Assembly (NCBI GenBank): GCA_907163375.1
Contig: CAJQUW010002205.1
Location: 62,001 to 126,000 of the forward strand
Reading direction: 5' to 3'
From: Prostheceraeus crozeri
Taxonomy: Eukaryota; Platyhelminthes; Polycladida; Euryleptidae
DNA length: 64,000 bases
The notes beneath the pieces are model-generated. The model had not been told where the DNA came from. It was given only the letters and a program-made list of their open reading frames with translations, and did not search any database. The position numbers were made by a program, and so were the translations under genes. Positions 11,524 through 21,560 of the stretch are shown here, piece by piece. The number at the start of each line of letters is the position of its first letter. The stretch's first letter is position 1.

Positions 11524-13108
11524 TAAAGGAAAAACAATTTTTCTTTGACCGGACATGTTCGATGTTCAATACATCATCATCAGCGGTGGAGTAACAAACA
11601 GAGACAGTTCATCTTTCTTAAATATCAAGTCACAACACATAATTACAGTTCACAAGGCTTCACAGTCGCACTTTCATACAATAAATCAATTGGTAAAACC
11701 TAAAATCTTAAAATCGAGCTGAAGATGTTGAATGTTGAAGAAAGAATGTTGAAGCAGGCCAGTTTAAGTAGAGATCTTAAAGTAGAGATCTGGCCTGCTC
11801 CAACATTCTTTTCACCTTCGATAATAACCTTTACTATCAGGTGGATGGCATGGCCATGGGATCTTCTTTAGGTCCTACAATGGCCGCCTTCACCATGGAT
11901 ATGCTGGAATCCAAATTCACTGATTATTAGGGGCCATCTCCCAGGTTTTATGGGAGATATGTGGATGACTGTTTGGCTATTTTTGATAATGATGACCAAA
12001 GCAAAAATTTTTTTGGAATTTTTGAACTCTCTTGATGACAACATCAAGTTCACTATGGAATTAAGTAAAGATGATGAGATCATCTTCTTGGATACTAAGA
12101 TTTCTTGTGGTTCGCAATTGGTGATTGATTTTCATTTCAAGTCAACCAACACTGGCATCTATATGCCATTTTCTGCGTATGCCACGTTGACGTACAGACT
12201 TTCTGCGATGCGCTCTCTGTTTTATAGAGCGTTCAAAATTTGTTTGAACCGCAAGCTGTATGAAGTTTCTGCTAATGAGATTTCCAATATTTTTGCCGAA
12301 AATGGTTTTGATATCAAAACAATTAACAGAATCAAAGAGAAGGTCGAAAGGAGTGTTGAGAGCAGGAGCCAGCTCAGAGACTCTCAGCCAGAAACTGAGC
12401 AGTTACAGGAGAAAGTTGTAACTTGGTCCATTCCTTTCATTAGCCATGCTGAAAAAGAAATGAAAAATAAAATTCGTTCCATCAACAATCTTCTTCCGGC
12501 GAATATCGAAATTCTGCCGGTCTTCAAAATTGAAAAGCTCATTACTCAATTTCCTAATAAAGACAGAATTCCGAGTGAATTGAAATCATCTATTGTATAT
12601 CAATAATCCTGTCACCGCTGTAATATGCGGTACATCGGCGCCACTAAGCGCCATCTCTCGACTCGGATTTCTGAACACCTCAAGGGGTACCCTTCACCCA
12701 CTGAAGTGTCTACTCATCCGCATAGCCCTAAAATAGAAATTTTTTCGATAATAGGTAAAAGCAATCAGCCCTTTATTCTTGAATCAATTTTGATAAAAAG
12801 CAATGACAATCTTGCTAATGAAAGGAATGGCTCTTATACTCTCTGTCTAAATCTGTAAATTTGTACATACTGCCTTTTAATTTTTGTAAATAGTATGTAC
12901 ATATTGCTCGATTTTAAGATTTTAGGTTTTACCAATTGATTTATTGTATGAAAGTGCGACTGTGAAGCCTTGTGAACTGTAATTATGTGTTGTGACTTGA
13001 TATTTAAGAAAGATGAACTGTCTCTGTTTGTTACTCCACCGCTGATGATGATGTATTGAACATCGAACATGTCCGGTCAAAGAAAAATTGTTTTTCCTTT
13101 ATGATATA
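11516..13108 (+). mobile_element. Penelope-like element with ~200-bp inverted terminal repeats
   Basis: Inverted repeats of about 200 bp (11516-11718 and 12908-13108), nearly identical, enclose coding remains on the plus strand. The terminal word is ATCATAAAGGAAAAAC and its inverse. Inside are reverse-transcriptase motifs (VDGMAMGSSLGP, then RYVDDCLAIFDN, about 11830-11995), a linker, and a GIY-YIG nuclease start (MRYIGATKRHLSTRISEH, 12625 on). A reverse transcriptase followed by GIY-YIG is diagnostic of Penelope-like elements, and inverted terminal copies are known for them. The reverse transcriptase is 5'-truncated and the frame is interrupted, so this copy is inactive. The long frames are 11950-12606 and 12625-12858. 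Confidence 0.85.
13042..13073 (+). ncRNA. Hammerhead-ribozyme-like motif in the Penelope terminal repeat
   Basis: The right terminal repeat contains CTGATGA, then GATGT-ATTGA-ACATC (a 5-bp stem), then GAACATGTC. This follows the hammerhead layout CUGANGA - helix II - GAAA, with one A of GAAA missing. An inverted copy lies in the left repeat near 11546-11580. Hammerhead motifs are an established feature of Penelope terminal repeats. The remaining helices cannot be verified here and the altered core suggests the copy is inactive. Confidence 0.4.
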
Positions 13109-13180
13109 GCCTATATATATATATGTAGAATTTTGTCATGTAATGCGACCACTATATCCCAACTTGGTTGCCCACCACTG

Positions 13181-13620
13181 CTCTATGGGATTCAAATCAG
13201 GCCTGTGGGAGGGTGTGATCGTAGTTCAGGCTGTTCCTTAGAAGATATTGCTGCACTCGTTGTGTGAGCTGGTGCAATATCATCGTGAGAGATGAAATTA
13301 CCAGGTGATTCACTAAGCTCAATTAGAAGGTCAAGCTGTTCAATGAAACGAGCACTATTCTTAGTACTTTCCAGCATGTGAAGTTCACTGCACCAACCAA
13401 GCTTTAAGGCATCCCAGACATTCTTTTCCGTCTTGATCAAATACCATTTTTGCATTTCTTAATTCCAAATTCTCTTTGCCAACGCCGGAGAGTTTGTTTT
13501 GAAATGTGCAGCTTATCACATTACACACTTTGGTTGTAAGCTGTAGTTCACTTATGCCAATAGCACATCTCCAAGAAAATCGCTGTCTTTAATCTGTCGA
13601 TTCAACATGATAAAGACTTT
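13181..13620 (-). pseudogene. Tc1-type transposase, N-terminal and central part (split by hAT)
   Basis: The minus strand reads HISKQTLRRWQREFGIK, then WDALKLGWCSELH, then HDDIAPAHTTSA (the D-containing second catalytic motif) and PDLNPIE directly at the hAT boundary. These are Tc1/mariner signatures in the right order. A frameshift just before DLNPIE and missing segments show decay. The downstream part of the gene lies at 8270-8469. The terminal repeats of this Tc1 copy were not identified. Confidence 0.65.
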
Positions 13621-14071
13621 TTTCATTTCATAATGAAATGATAAATGAACAAGCAATGATCAGCGATAACTACGGTACTGCATTTATACGCATGATGATA
13701 AGCTAAGGCTCACTATCTATGTACACAGCTTATGCATGTATTAGAATTAGATTGTTATGAGCTAAATTTTAATGAAAATCATCCTCATGTTACCAATTTC
13801 TTAACAAATGAATCGGGCAATGTTACATTAGCTATAATTATGTATCCAGTTACACGTATTTTGTGGATGAGTTCAAATACTTTTCTGGAAGCATTTTCTC
13901 TTGTCTATGCACTGATCTGTGCTTCATTTTTCTAACCTATGATTTTGATGCCAAAACTTTCATCTAAAGAAAAGTAGTTATGTTTGACAAAGTTGTATTA
14001 GACAACCGTTCAAAGATGTAGCTGATAATAATCATTGTGCTAAGGTTCGTATATCTTTTAATGTTGAAATA
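13621..14071. other. No gene recognised
   Basis: AT-rich sequence with a 67-codon open frame (13732-13935, plus) that shows no recognisable motif. Nothing else seen. Confidence 0.45.
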
Positions 14072-14110
14072 TCGAACCGCAATTTGCCGATTTAGCATAT
14101 TGCGGTTCGA
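14072..14110. repeat. Hairpin, 12-bp stem
   Basis: TCGAACCGCAAT and its exact inverse ATTGCGGTTCGA are separated by 15 nt. It is the first of three hairpins in about 840 bp. Confidence 0.8.
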
Positions 14111-14156
14111 GACGCAAAGTTATGCAGAGAAGAAATTAGGAGAATTTTGACTTGTC

Positions 14157-14314
14157 ATGCAGATGAATGATGATGACGAAGAAATGTTTTTCCGTTACAC
14201 CCGAATGAGTCCAAGACGATTTGATTATCTACTGAAACTAGTGGAACCAAATATATTGTACTGAGAAAACCAATTTGTCCAGCGGAACGTCTAGCAGTAA
14301 CTCTACGTCCTTGA
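14157..14314 (+). pseudogene. PIF/Harbinger transposase relic
   Basis: The plus strand reads DDDEEMFFRYTRMSPRRFDYLLKL, followed after a small frame change by LRKPICPAERLAVTLR. This is the N-terminal segment of the HARBI1/Harbinger DDE transposase, whose usual form is F...FRMS...FD.LL..V.P.I, then a TP..P.ERLAVTLR-like motif. Only about 50 codons survive and the catalytic core is absent. A convergent coiled-coil frame follows, which fits the two-gene layout of Harbinger elements. Confidence 0.6.
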
Positions 14315-14321
14315 CTTGACG

Positions 14322-14515
14322 TCATCGCTTCAAAAATGCAACAAATTGTAGTAAGGCCACTTTTCTATCTTCCGAGTTGCACCGCTTCCACTTTTCATCT
14401 TCTGCTTGACTTTTCTTCCGCATGTGTCTCTCAAACTTTTCCATCTCTTCCTTGCATCACTTCGCGTAGCGCTTCAGCATTATCATTGTTACTGAGGAAG
14501 TAGGTTTGTCAGCCG
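14322..14515 (-). pseudogene. Lysine/glutamate-rich coiled coil, possible Harbinger second protein
   Basis: The minus frame reads KEEMEKFERHMRKKSQ, then AEDEKWKRCNSEDRK and VALLQFVAFLK before a stop. Charged helices of this kind close the Myb/SANT-like accessory proteins of Harbinger elements. It converges on the Harbinger transposase relic. The Myb domain itself is not visible, so the assignment rests on position and composition. Confidence 0.4.
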
Positions 14516-14567
14516 ATATTTTACCTGTTATTTTTTTTATAAAAGTCCTTTATAAAGCTCCAATTCC

Positions 14568-14609
14568 AAATTAGACGACCTTAATTGCATCATTAAGGCC
14601 GTCTAATTT
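14568..14609. repeat. Hairpin, 18-bp stem
   Basis: AAATTAGACGACCTTAAT pairs with ATTAAGGCCGTCTAATTT with one mismatch around a 6-nt loop. Confidence 0.8.
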
Positions 14610-14867
14610 ACTATGTCACACCATTGAGGTAGGAACATTTCAGCATCCATCTTTGCATTCCCAGTGAAAATGGCATTGAGGTGATTCCTATAGTTCACAA
14701 TCTGTACTCGTAGATATCTCAAGCTTTACATACTTTAATATTCTGAGCTGCATGGGTTATGCAGAAAATCATCATAGATTTTAGTCATTTACAGATCAAA
14801 ATCTTGGATTTTTGACGTTATAGATTTTTAGTTTAGTAACAATGCATATGTTACCTTTCAAATGACC

Positions 14868-14907
14868 AGCCTAAATCGTCTGGTGCTACGCGCCGACGAT
14901 TTAGGCT
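14868..14907. repeat. Hairpin, 13-bp stem beside the Tc1 end
   Basis: AGCCTAAATCGTC and its exact inverse GACGATTTAGGCT flank a 14-nt loop (14881-14894). Pairing continues outward after a 2-nt bulge (AAATGA / TCATTT). It lies 10 bp from the left end of the Tc1 element. Confidence 0.8.
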
Positions 14908-14917
14908 TCATTTGAAA

Positions 14918-16528
14918 CAGTCCGTTTCATAAAAAGTGGATCATCCTAAAATTTGACTAAATAAAACATAAGTATGATACAGAAAGCATTTTTCATGTTA
15001 TTTCATGTCCCTAATATATTTCAATGTCCTTATATAATCTGATAAGCTATGATACAGTAACGGTTCTTAAGAAGCTAATATTTTGTGGCCCTTTCCTTAT
15101 TGTCAATGACATTACCAATTCATCTAGGCATTGATTCGATGATATCGTTGATTTTTGACTGATCTAACTTTCTCCACTCTCTTTTTAACAGTGACGTAAG
15201 TTGTGATAAGCCATCTGTAGGTAGCAGTGAACGACGAACGTTACGTTTTAGAATACTCCATACATTTTCTATGGATTCAGATCAGGAGAACGAGCTGGCC
15301 AAGATAATGTCCTAAGCCCTAATTGAGACTTGCATAAGTTGACTCTACTACTCCTGTGACACGAAGCATTATCATCCATAAATAACCAAGTCGATGGATC
15401 ACCAATTTGATCTGTCATTTGGCCAATGTTCATTCGTAAAACATTCACATAGCGTTCAGAATTCATGGTTCCTTGCTGTATGTGAAGTTCAGAGCGGCCA
15501 TTGGTCCAAATGCCAGCCCAAATCAGTAGAGTCGCACCACCTTGTACCCGGGGACGATGTAAATGTCTCGGAATTTCCTGATCACTATCCTTCAGACTGA
15601 CTGATGCCTCATCAGACCAGACAACCCGATCCCATTGATTTCGCCAGTGACAATGACTCATTGCCCATCTGAGACGTCTTTTTGTATGCTGATCTGATAA
15701 TTCGATCTGGGAGGGCCTCTTACAGCTCTTGAAATTCGACTCAATAAGTCTTCTACGAATAGTGGACTTACAAATAGACGAGTCTAGTGCAGCCATCTCA
15801 GTTAACGAGAGACTTGGATCTCAAAATTAGGCGATCTCTACGTTTGGATGTTTTGCGTGGACGGCCAGAGCCCTCTTTACGACAGAGTCGAAAATCATCA
15901 TTATGCCATCGATGCACATTTGTGTAAGGGACATTTAGTCGCTTGCTTGTAGCTCGCAAAGAAAACCCTAGTTCTAGCAAGGCTGACACTTTGCCTTTTG
16001 TGAATGCGATCTCGTTATTGTTCATTTGTGTTTTGTATTGTTTTCAACCGGTAAGACATAGATTTCTAGCTGAAAGCAATCAGGAGTGCTGCCAACACCA
16101 CCGCAACGAAGTCAGGAAACTATGGAACATGAAGTCCAGTTAATCCCATGTAGCAGTTACATTATTGTTGATGAATAATGGTGCTATGCTGGCTCTGATT
16201 GACCGATTTTCTTTATTTTTGTTTTGCTTGATAGCTTTTGGTTTGTAGAACAACATATTACATAACAAAGGAAACAAATGTAATTTTATAAGAGTGAGGT
16301 ATGATTTTGTGTAACATTGCTAAATGAAGATCAAATTATCTACTACTTTTTTATCTATAACAGGAAAACAACTCAATATTCATGCTTGAAATTTCCAACA
16401 ATGATATTAGTAAGCACAACTGACATATCTTCCAAATTTCAGAGAAATTCGTTCAAGTTTGGCGGAGTTAGACAAAGTTGAAGTTAAGGCGATGTTTAAG
16501 AGTGATCCATTTTTTATGAAACAAGCTG
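14918..16528 (-). mobile_element. Tc1-like transposon with both termini
   Basis: The left end CAGTCCGTTTCATAAAAAGT (14918) and the right end, whose inverse reads CAGCTTGTTTCATAAAAAAT (ending at 16528), form recognisable terminal inverted repeats that extend to GGATCA. A TA follows the right end. The left flank reads AA, presumably mutated. The length of about 1.6 kb is normal for Tc1 and the transposase fills the middle on the minus strand. Several lesions in the gene make this copy inactive. Confidence 0.75.
15075..16025 (-). pseudogene. Tc1/mariner DD34E transposase
   Basis: The N-terminal paired-type helix-turn-helix (LELGFSLRATSKRLNVPY) is followed by the GRPRKTS linker and then by three catalytic motifs: WSDEAS, FMDDNASCH and SPDLNPIENVW, with 34 residues between the second D and the E. 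The C-terminus runs through LLKREWRKLDQ and IIESMPR to ATKY and a TAG stop. The start chosen is the Met of MNNNEIAFTKGK at 16025, directly before the DNA-binding region. Three lesions are visible: a frameshift near 15797, a 1-base loss in the NPI codons near 15268, and a TGA after ESMPR. About 315 codons remain, close to the usual 340. Confidence 0.85.
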
Positions 16529-16609
16529 TATATCTTCATTTTGCCCTTCTTAAAATCATTCATTTTGAATCTTCAAGAGAATATCAACCCGGTGAAAAAA
16601 ATCGTGAAA

Positions 16610-16745
16610 ATAGTCGGGCAGTGTCGGCTGTCAACCGTGTCGGCGCACCGAGTGAATGCCGACACAGGAGTTGTCGGCACCAATCGGCTAAGTGACGGCT
16701 GTGCCGACATGATGATTAGAGAATCGGAAAGTGTCGGCATGTTCC
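16610..16745. repeat. GTCGG/CCGAC cluster, left
   Basis: About ten GTCGG or CCGAC words in 135 bp, including GTGTCGGCTGTC, ATGCCGACAC and TTGTCGGCACC. CpG-rich against an AT-rich background. It resembles subterminal transposase-binding sites. Confidence 0.6.
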
Positions 16746-17520
16746 ACCATAGACTCCAATTCGTATGTTCTATAACTTGAACACTGCTGTGATTTACAAC
16801 AGAAGGACTCCTGCTGCGCTCGAGGAGCATAGTCAGTGCATTCTGATTCTTTGCAAGTGGCACAGATGAAAGACAAAAAGGCAACCTCTTTGCAAAAAGG
16901 ATTATACACAATTCCTCATACCAGATATCAGGACCAGAAATCCGGCAACATGTGGTAAGTTGATGTCAATACATGTCTACATATAGCGGCAGCTATGGGT
17001 CATCAGTTCTGTCTCCGTCACTTGTATTTTCTGAGTGATTCAAAATGTAGATAGAATGAAATGGAAATTCACAGAACATCATGACAAAATGAAAAACGCA
17101 TGTTAATGTAGTAGATGCGTGTATACAATCCTACATTAAAACAGACCGATTCTAATCGGTCCACTAATCTGCTGCACATTCCTTGCTGCAGCGCAGAAAA
17201 TGTTGCTAGTACTCTAACGTCACGAGGAAGCAAATTAAAGGAAAAAATTCTTTTGTAAGTTGAAAACCCTGCTGAGAACACATTGTTGCGTTGTTTTCAG
17301 TAACCGTACGCAGAGCTGGAAAATTTCCACTGAAATTTTTTAACTCCAATTCCAATTCCGAAGCAGAAATTTCAATTCCAAATACAATTCCAATTCCAGT
17401 CGAAACAATTCAATTCAATTCCAATTCCAATTCCATAATAAGATTCAATTCCGATTATTGCATGTCACGTATAGTGTCTTATGTTAATGTATCTAACGTT
17501 TGCTCGTTTCGATCTAACCC

Positions 17521-17703
17521 ATGTGCCCTTATCCTTTCCTCATTGTTCCTGTGTGCCGTTCCCTGCGTCGTTCCTATATGCGTTTTCATGTTTACAGTTC
17601 ATATTTCTTGTATACATGTATATATGTCACCGGTCAGCCTGCGCCATTTTCGTTTTGTAAACAAGATATTCAATATCTCGTGAAAAAAAGAGAAGAAAGT
17701 TAA
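17521..17703 (+). other. Short open frame kept in both hAT copies
   Basis: A frame of about 60 codons (MCPYPFLIVPVCRSLRRSYM, then FHVYSSYFLYTC and DIQYLVKK) is matched by 29899-30119 in copy B, where most residues are the same. It may be coding or may only reflect recent common origin of the copies. No family was recognised. Confidence 0.2.
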
Positions 17704-17721
17704 CGGTCAGCAAAGAATCAA

Positions 17722-17727
<6 letters not shown>

Positions 17728-17753
<26 letters not shown>

Positions 17754-17780
17754 TGAGTGAGTGAGAGAGAGAGAGAGATT
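17728..17780. repeat. (GA)n microsatellite
   Basis: About 50 bp of GA dinucleotides with GTGA interruptions inside hAT copy A. Copy B has a much shorter GA run at the same place (30107-30116), so the tract expanded after the copies separated. Confidence 0.9.
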
Positions 17781-19204
17781 AGATGCGAATAAATATATTA
17801 ATAGACTGACAGAAGAACGAAATTCAGTGTGCGAATAACGTGATTGTTGATGAAAGAAAAAACGACGATAAAAATGATATCATGAAATTTGATTAATGGT
17901 CCATGTTAAAAAAAGGAGATTAAAAATTCCGTGATAAAAGCGAAATGTGATCGGGTCGGAAGCTAACGAGCAAAGATTAAAGGAAACTCTTTCAATATTC
18001 AAAAGAAAGTGGATTTATCGTCAAGTGTCAAACATTTGCATAAATTAGAGACGATGAGAAATTGAAACAACAACTACCAACAACAACACATACGACATCT
18101 TCAGTAGCTGTCAGAAGAACTTCGGGATCTCGCGGTGTAATATAACTACAGAAGTAACAACAACAACAACTGCCAGCGAACAACAACACAGCAGCGTATA
18201 CGGCAAAACATCAGCGAGCGCGATTGAAGATTAACGGTATAAGTGCCACTGATATTTATGATATTATTTTGGTATAAGTGGGTTCGATCGAATTGAAGTG
18301 AGTTCAATATTAAGAAGTGAACTGTAAGTCTAAAGTTTTTCTTTTATCGTTGCGCATCGTATCTATATAACTATAGTCTTAAAAATTGATATTGTTAATT
18401 GTTGTGATTGAAAGTTGAATAATAGTTCATGTAATTGAATAATTATTAGAATAATTTGCTGACACTGTCTATATTATAATTTGAACTGACAGGATTGCTG
18501 CCCTTTGATGCAGCGTTAATTTTCCTATTTCCAAACCAATTGTTTTTCGTGTGTACAACAATTAAGGTAATCTCCAATTTTTGTTCTTATCCTATCAAGA
18601 ACTAAATTCAACAATGGCTTTATTTTGATTAATTATCTTACTTGATAAATAACTAAGTAACAGATTGAAGAAAGATGATTGTCTTTTCATTGTCTGCTTA
18701 ATCGCTGAAATAACATTGTCCGGGGCTATAGGCCCATCGAAGTCACAAAAAACACCCTTTATTCAACAATAGAATAAAGCTATCTCTGTCGATCTATCTC
18801 TCTCTTATCTCTGCGTGCAGTCAACACAACGGCCGAGTACTGTGATTTCAATTTTCGTAAATCGATTTATCACAGGTCTATCGAAAAAGTGGAATTGAGG
18901 TTTATCAAGGTCAATTCCAATTCCAATTCCAGTAGATTTAAATATCGTCAATTCCAATTCCAATTCCGACTTTTCCAACTCTGAGTGCGATCTTCGATGA
19001 GAATCCGTTGACATGTGTATTTATATTTAATAACATCATGCCAGGCAGTCATAAAGAAGTACAAATCAATTTTCGAATTATAGTTGTGATTCGTTGATAC
19101 TGGCTTTGACAGGGCAATCCAAAGTTAGCAATATACTGACGTCAGCCTTCAATGCAGTTCGCGGTACATTTCAAACAGTGATCAGTCAGGGGACTTGCTG
19201 CATC

Positions 19205-19440
19205 TCCATTCTTGATAGAGGCGGGTGGGGCACATTGAACATGTTTTTGATCTTTTCTCAACAGTTTGAATATACTAAATCAAATGAACCAAAATCAAAC
19301 TCGGATGAAAGGTTGAGGGTATCCTTAGTAATCTCTGCGTTGTTGGACGTTTTGTGACATTTGATCTCCTCACAATTTTAATTTTAAAATTTCTACCAAA
19401 GTGGTTCAATGTGCCCCATGCGTGGGGCACATTGAACCAC
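19205..19440. repeat. Palindrome with 18-bp perfect stem and outlying half-site
   Basis: GTGGTTCAATGTGCCCCA (19401-19418) and its exact inverse (19423-19440) flank a 4-nt loop. A further copy of TGGGGCACATTGAAC lies at about 19226-19240, in the orientation of the right half-stem. Two copies of the same 15-mer 180 bp apart suggest eroded terminal repeats of a small element. Confidence 0.6.
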
Positions 19441-19662
19441 CCAGTGGGGTGACTACTTTGCTATGTTCATCAAATCTCAAAAGAAAAGGGCGTGAAGATC
19501 ATCTATGTAACTATTAGAACTAAAATGACAAATAAACGGATAAACAGCAAAACTAATAATGCAATTATGGTGATTAAGAAGCTACTACAAAGAAAACAAT
19601 TAGTTAGCGTGTTTATTATTATTATTCTGGTTTCGAAATGAATAACATGATTTTATGCTACT

Positions 19663-19983
19663 TTAATTTGCTACTTTAATGTCAAGTTTCTGTTTACGAA
19701 TACGATAATTAATTTTGCGAGAAAAACGATCACTAATAAAATCAATAGTTAGAACAACTTTATTTTCATTAATATAGTTTTGATTTACGCGAGCGTTTGT
19801 TGATAACGAAATCTCTATCAGAGCGACCATTACACTTGAGACGAGATTTGGTTTTGTTTCCAGCTTCGATGCCAAGAGAGTTAGAGCTGTATTTCTTTTA
19901 TCGATGCTGTCAAAGGTGTTGACAGGGTGGTTTCTCTTTACATAACTGGAGACCCAACTATCTTTAGTAAAGGACGGGTACAA
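19663..19983 (-). pseudogene. Unidentified conserved open frame, shared with 42480-42600
   Basis: An open minus-strand frame of 106 codons ends in VVLTIDFISDRFSRKINYRI and a lysine-rich tail. The segment LTIDFISDRFSRKIN is matched by LTLDFISDRFTRKMN on the plus strand at about 42510-42560, with DNA identity lower than protein identity. Upstream residues include WVSSYVKRNHPVNTFD and TALTLLASKLETKPN. I do not recognise the family. It is probably a fragment of a repeated, once protein-coding element. No transposase or polymerase motif is visible. Confidence 0.4.
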
Positions 19984-20794
19984 CTTGACACGATTTCATT
20001 TTGATAATGGCAAAAATTAATTTTACATAAACCTATAGTGAAATCTTATATAATAGTTCAAGAAGTTATTTTCAGGGATATAGGTCGCAAACTTAGTATC
20101 CTTATTTAGTGAGTTTAACAGTTTTTAGCTTTTAAATTAAACAAACAAAGATGTTGTTTAATAAAGTTTATAGATATAAATAATAATATACAATAAGAAA
20201 AGTTTATCCTTTTTATAAATAAGTCTATTAACAATATTTTTTCTTCTAATTTAAGTCATTTTTTTCTTCTCAAGAATGAGCGATCAATGATGTCAAGCAA
20301 TAATCAACCATTAAAGCGATAGTAAGTGTTCGTGTTCGAAATAGGTTATAAAACTTCTATGTGAAAGTGAAAATACCGCATTGATTATGCCTACACTATC
20401 GGCTCTTGGCCTGATGAACCAAGGCTAAACATTTCGGACGAGTTACTGAATGACAAAGACTTTTGAATTGTGTAGTCGCAATCTTCATCTATCTAAAATT
20501 TGTTTTGTAACAACACAACGATGACAAAAACTGTAAAAATCCAAGTGCATGGTCCGTTTTGTCGAAACAGGACTATATTGACATTCTCAATTAAACTATA
20601 ATGTAATCATGCTTCCATTGGTTCGTTGCTTCTTTTTTACACTGATACTGTTATCGAAATACAAATGAAAATAGGAAAGCCATAGCTGATGCAATTGTGA
20701 AAAAAATGCGTACACTCAATGTAAACATTTCAAAAGTAAGGGAATGCTAAGTTAGTTATTACATCATTTTATGAAAAAGAATTAATGGCAATTA

Positions 20795-21495
20795 ACTTTT
20801 TGTCTTCACGAAGCTATCTTCATGGAACATAAATATTATAGTCCGGCAGCAAGAACGAATTATGCAGGGAGCGATGCCGAAAATGAGACTTTCACAGAAT
20901 GATGTCGGTCCACCCTATGACCACGACGAATCTACACGTCTACCTCGAGTTCTAGTTCCTCTTGTCAAACAGGATAAAAGAAAAACAGCTGTTTTCCAAT
21001 GGGACGCAAATTGAAGTTTTTCGGACAAAATGAAATTTTATGTGTTTTTTCTTATCAATTGAAAAGTATAGTGTCTAGAGCTATAATTTCCGGCATGATA
21101 TGTCTTCTGGTCATTTCCTATCATGTCCATGTCAAAAACTATGGCTCTATGATTTTCAGTTGTTAAGAGTAAACAGAGAAAATCGCATAGAGATTGAATT
21201 AACATTCGTTTTTCTTTGATCTTGTCTGACAAGAGGAACTAGCTAGACCTCGGCAGACGCGCTGATTCGTGATAGGCATCGAGTGTAGCCTACATCATTG
21301 TGAAAACCTCATTTTCGGCCTCGTTCCCTGCAGAAGCTTCTGGTTGCCAGACTATTTGTCTAACTTACAATAATTTGGAAAATGCCCTGACCAGTCATTG
21401 CGTAATAGTTGAGTCGGAAAGAGTCAGGTTTTTAAAGATCTCAATTAATTAAACATGACCTAGCATTTATGTTCCCTGAAGATAGCTTCGTGAGG
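20795..21495. mobile_element. Foldback element, copy 1 (TCCGGCAGC family)
   Basis: The arms about 20795-21010 and 21205-21495 are inverted repeats. The core terminus reads AGTCCGGCAGCAAGAACG on the left and CCTCGTTCCCTGCAGAAG...GCCAGACT on the right (20838-21356). Outer words GAAGCTATCTTCATGGAAC and the inverse also pair, with about 100 extra bases on the right arm. The same family recurs at 34960-35645 and, as a fragment, at 44660-44706. No coding capacity is seen, so it is a non-autonomous inverted-repeat element. Confidence 0.7.
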
Positions 21496-21560
21496 AAAAC
21501 AGAAATTGATTTACAACTGTAATTACATTTGTTTAGTAACAAAAAAATGCAAATTAATTG

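Larger units (their letters stand above)
8470..13180. mobile_element. hAT element hosting two later insertions
   Basis: The ends are CAGTGGTGGGCAA at 8470 and its inverse TTGCCCACCACTG ending at 13180, a typical hAT terminus. The flanks are CTCTATAG (8462-8469) and CTCTATGG (13181-13188), an 8-bp duplication with one mismatch. The insertion lies inside a Tc1 transposase, whose reading resumes across the element. Own hAT sequence is only about 8470-9260 and 13109-13180; the middle is taken up by (TA)n, a CACTA-ended element and a Penelope element. No hAT transposase remains, so it was probably a non-autonomous copy. Confidence 0.75.
17311..18983. mobile_element. hAT-like element, copy A (CAGAGCTGG ends, AATTCC repeats)
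   Basis: Starts CAGAGCTGGAAAATTTCC and ends with the inverse of CAGAGTTGGAAAAGTCGG. Both ends carry runs of CCAATT/AATTCC hexamers. The body matches copy B at 29703-30863 nearly throughout; copy A carries about 400 extra bases near 18410-18830. CAGAG termini and the clean 8-bp duplication on copy B support the hAT superfamily. Copy A lacks an obvious duplication (ACCGTACG against AGTGCGAT). No transposase is recognisable. Confidence 0.7.

Noticed and set aside
18100-18200. Coding glutamine/asparagine run from CAACAACAAC repeats
   Set aside because: The CAA repeats are within hAT copy A, vary between copies and are not in a sustained frame.
20405-20440. tRNA-like fold near GGCCTGATGAACC
   Set aside because: No acceptor stem, anticodon arm or TTCGA loop could be placed; a weak hammerhead-like reading fits better.
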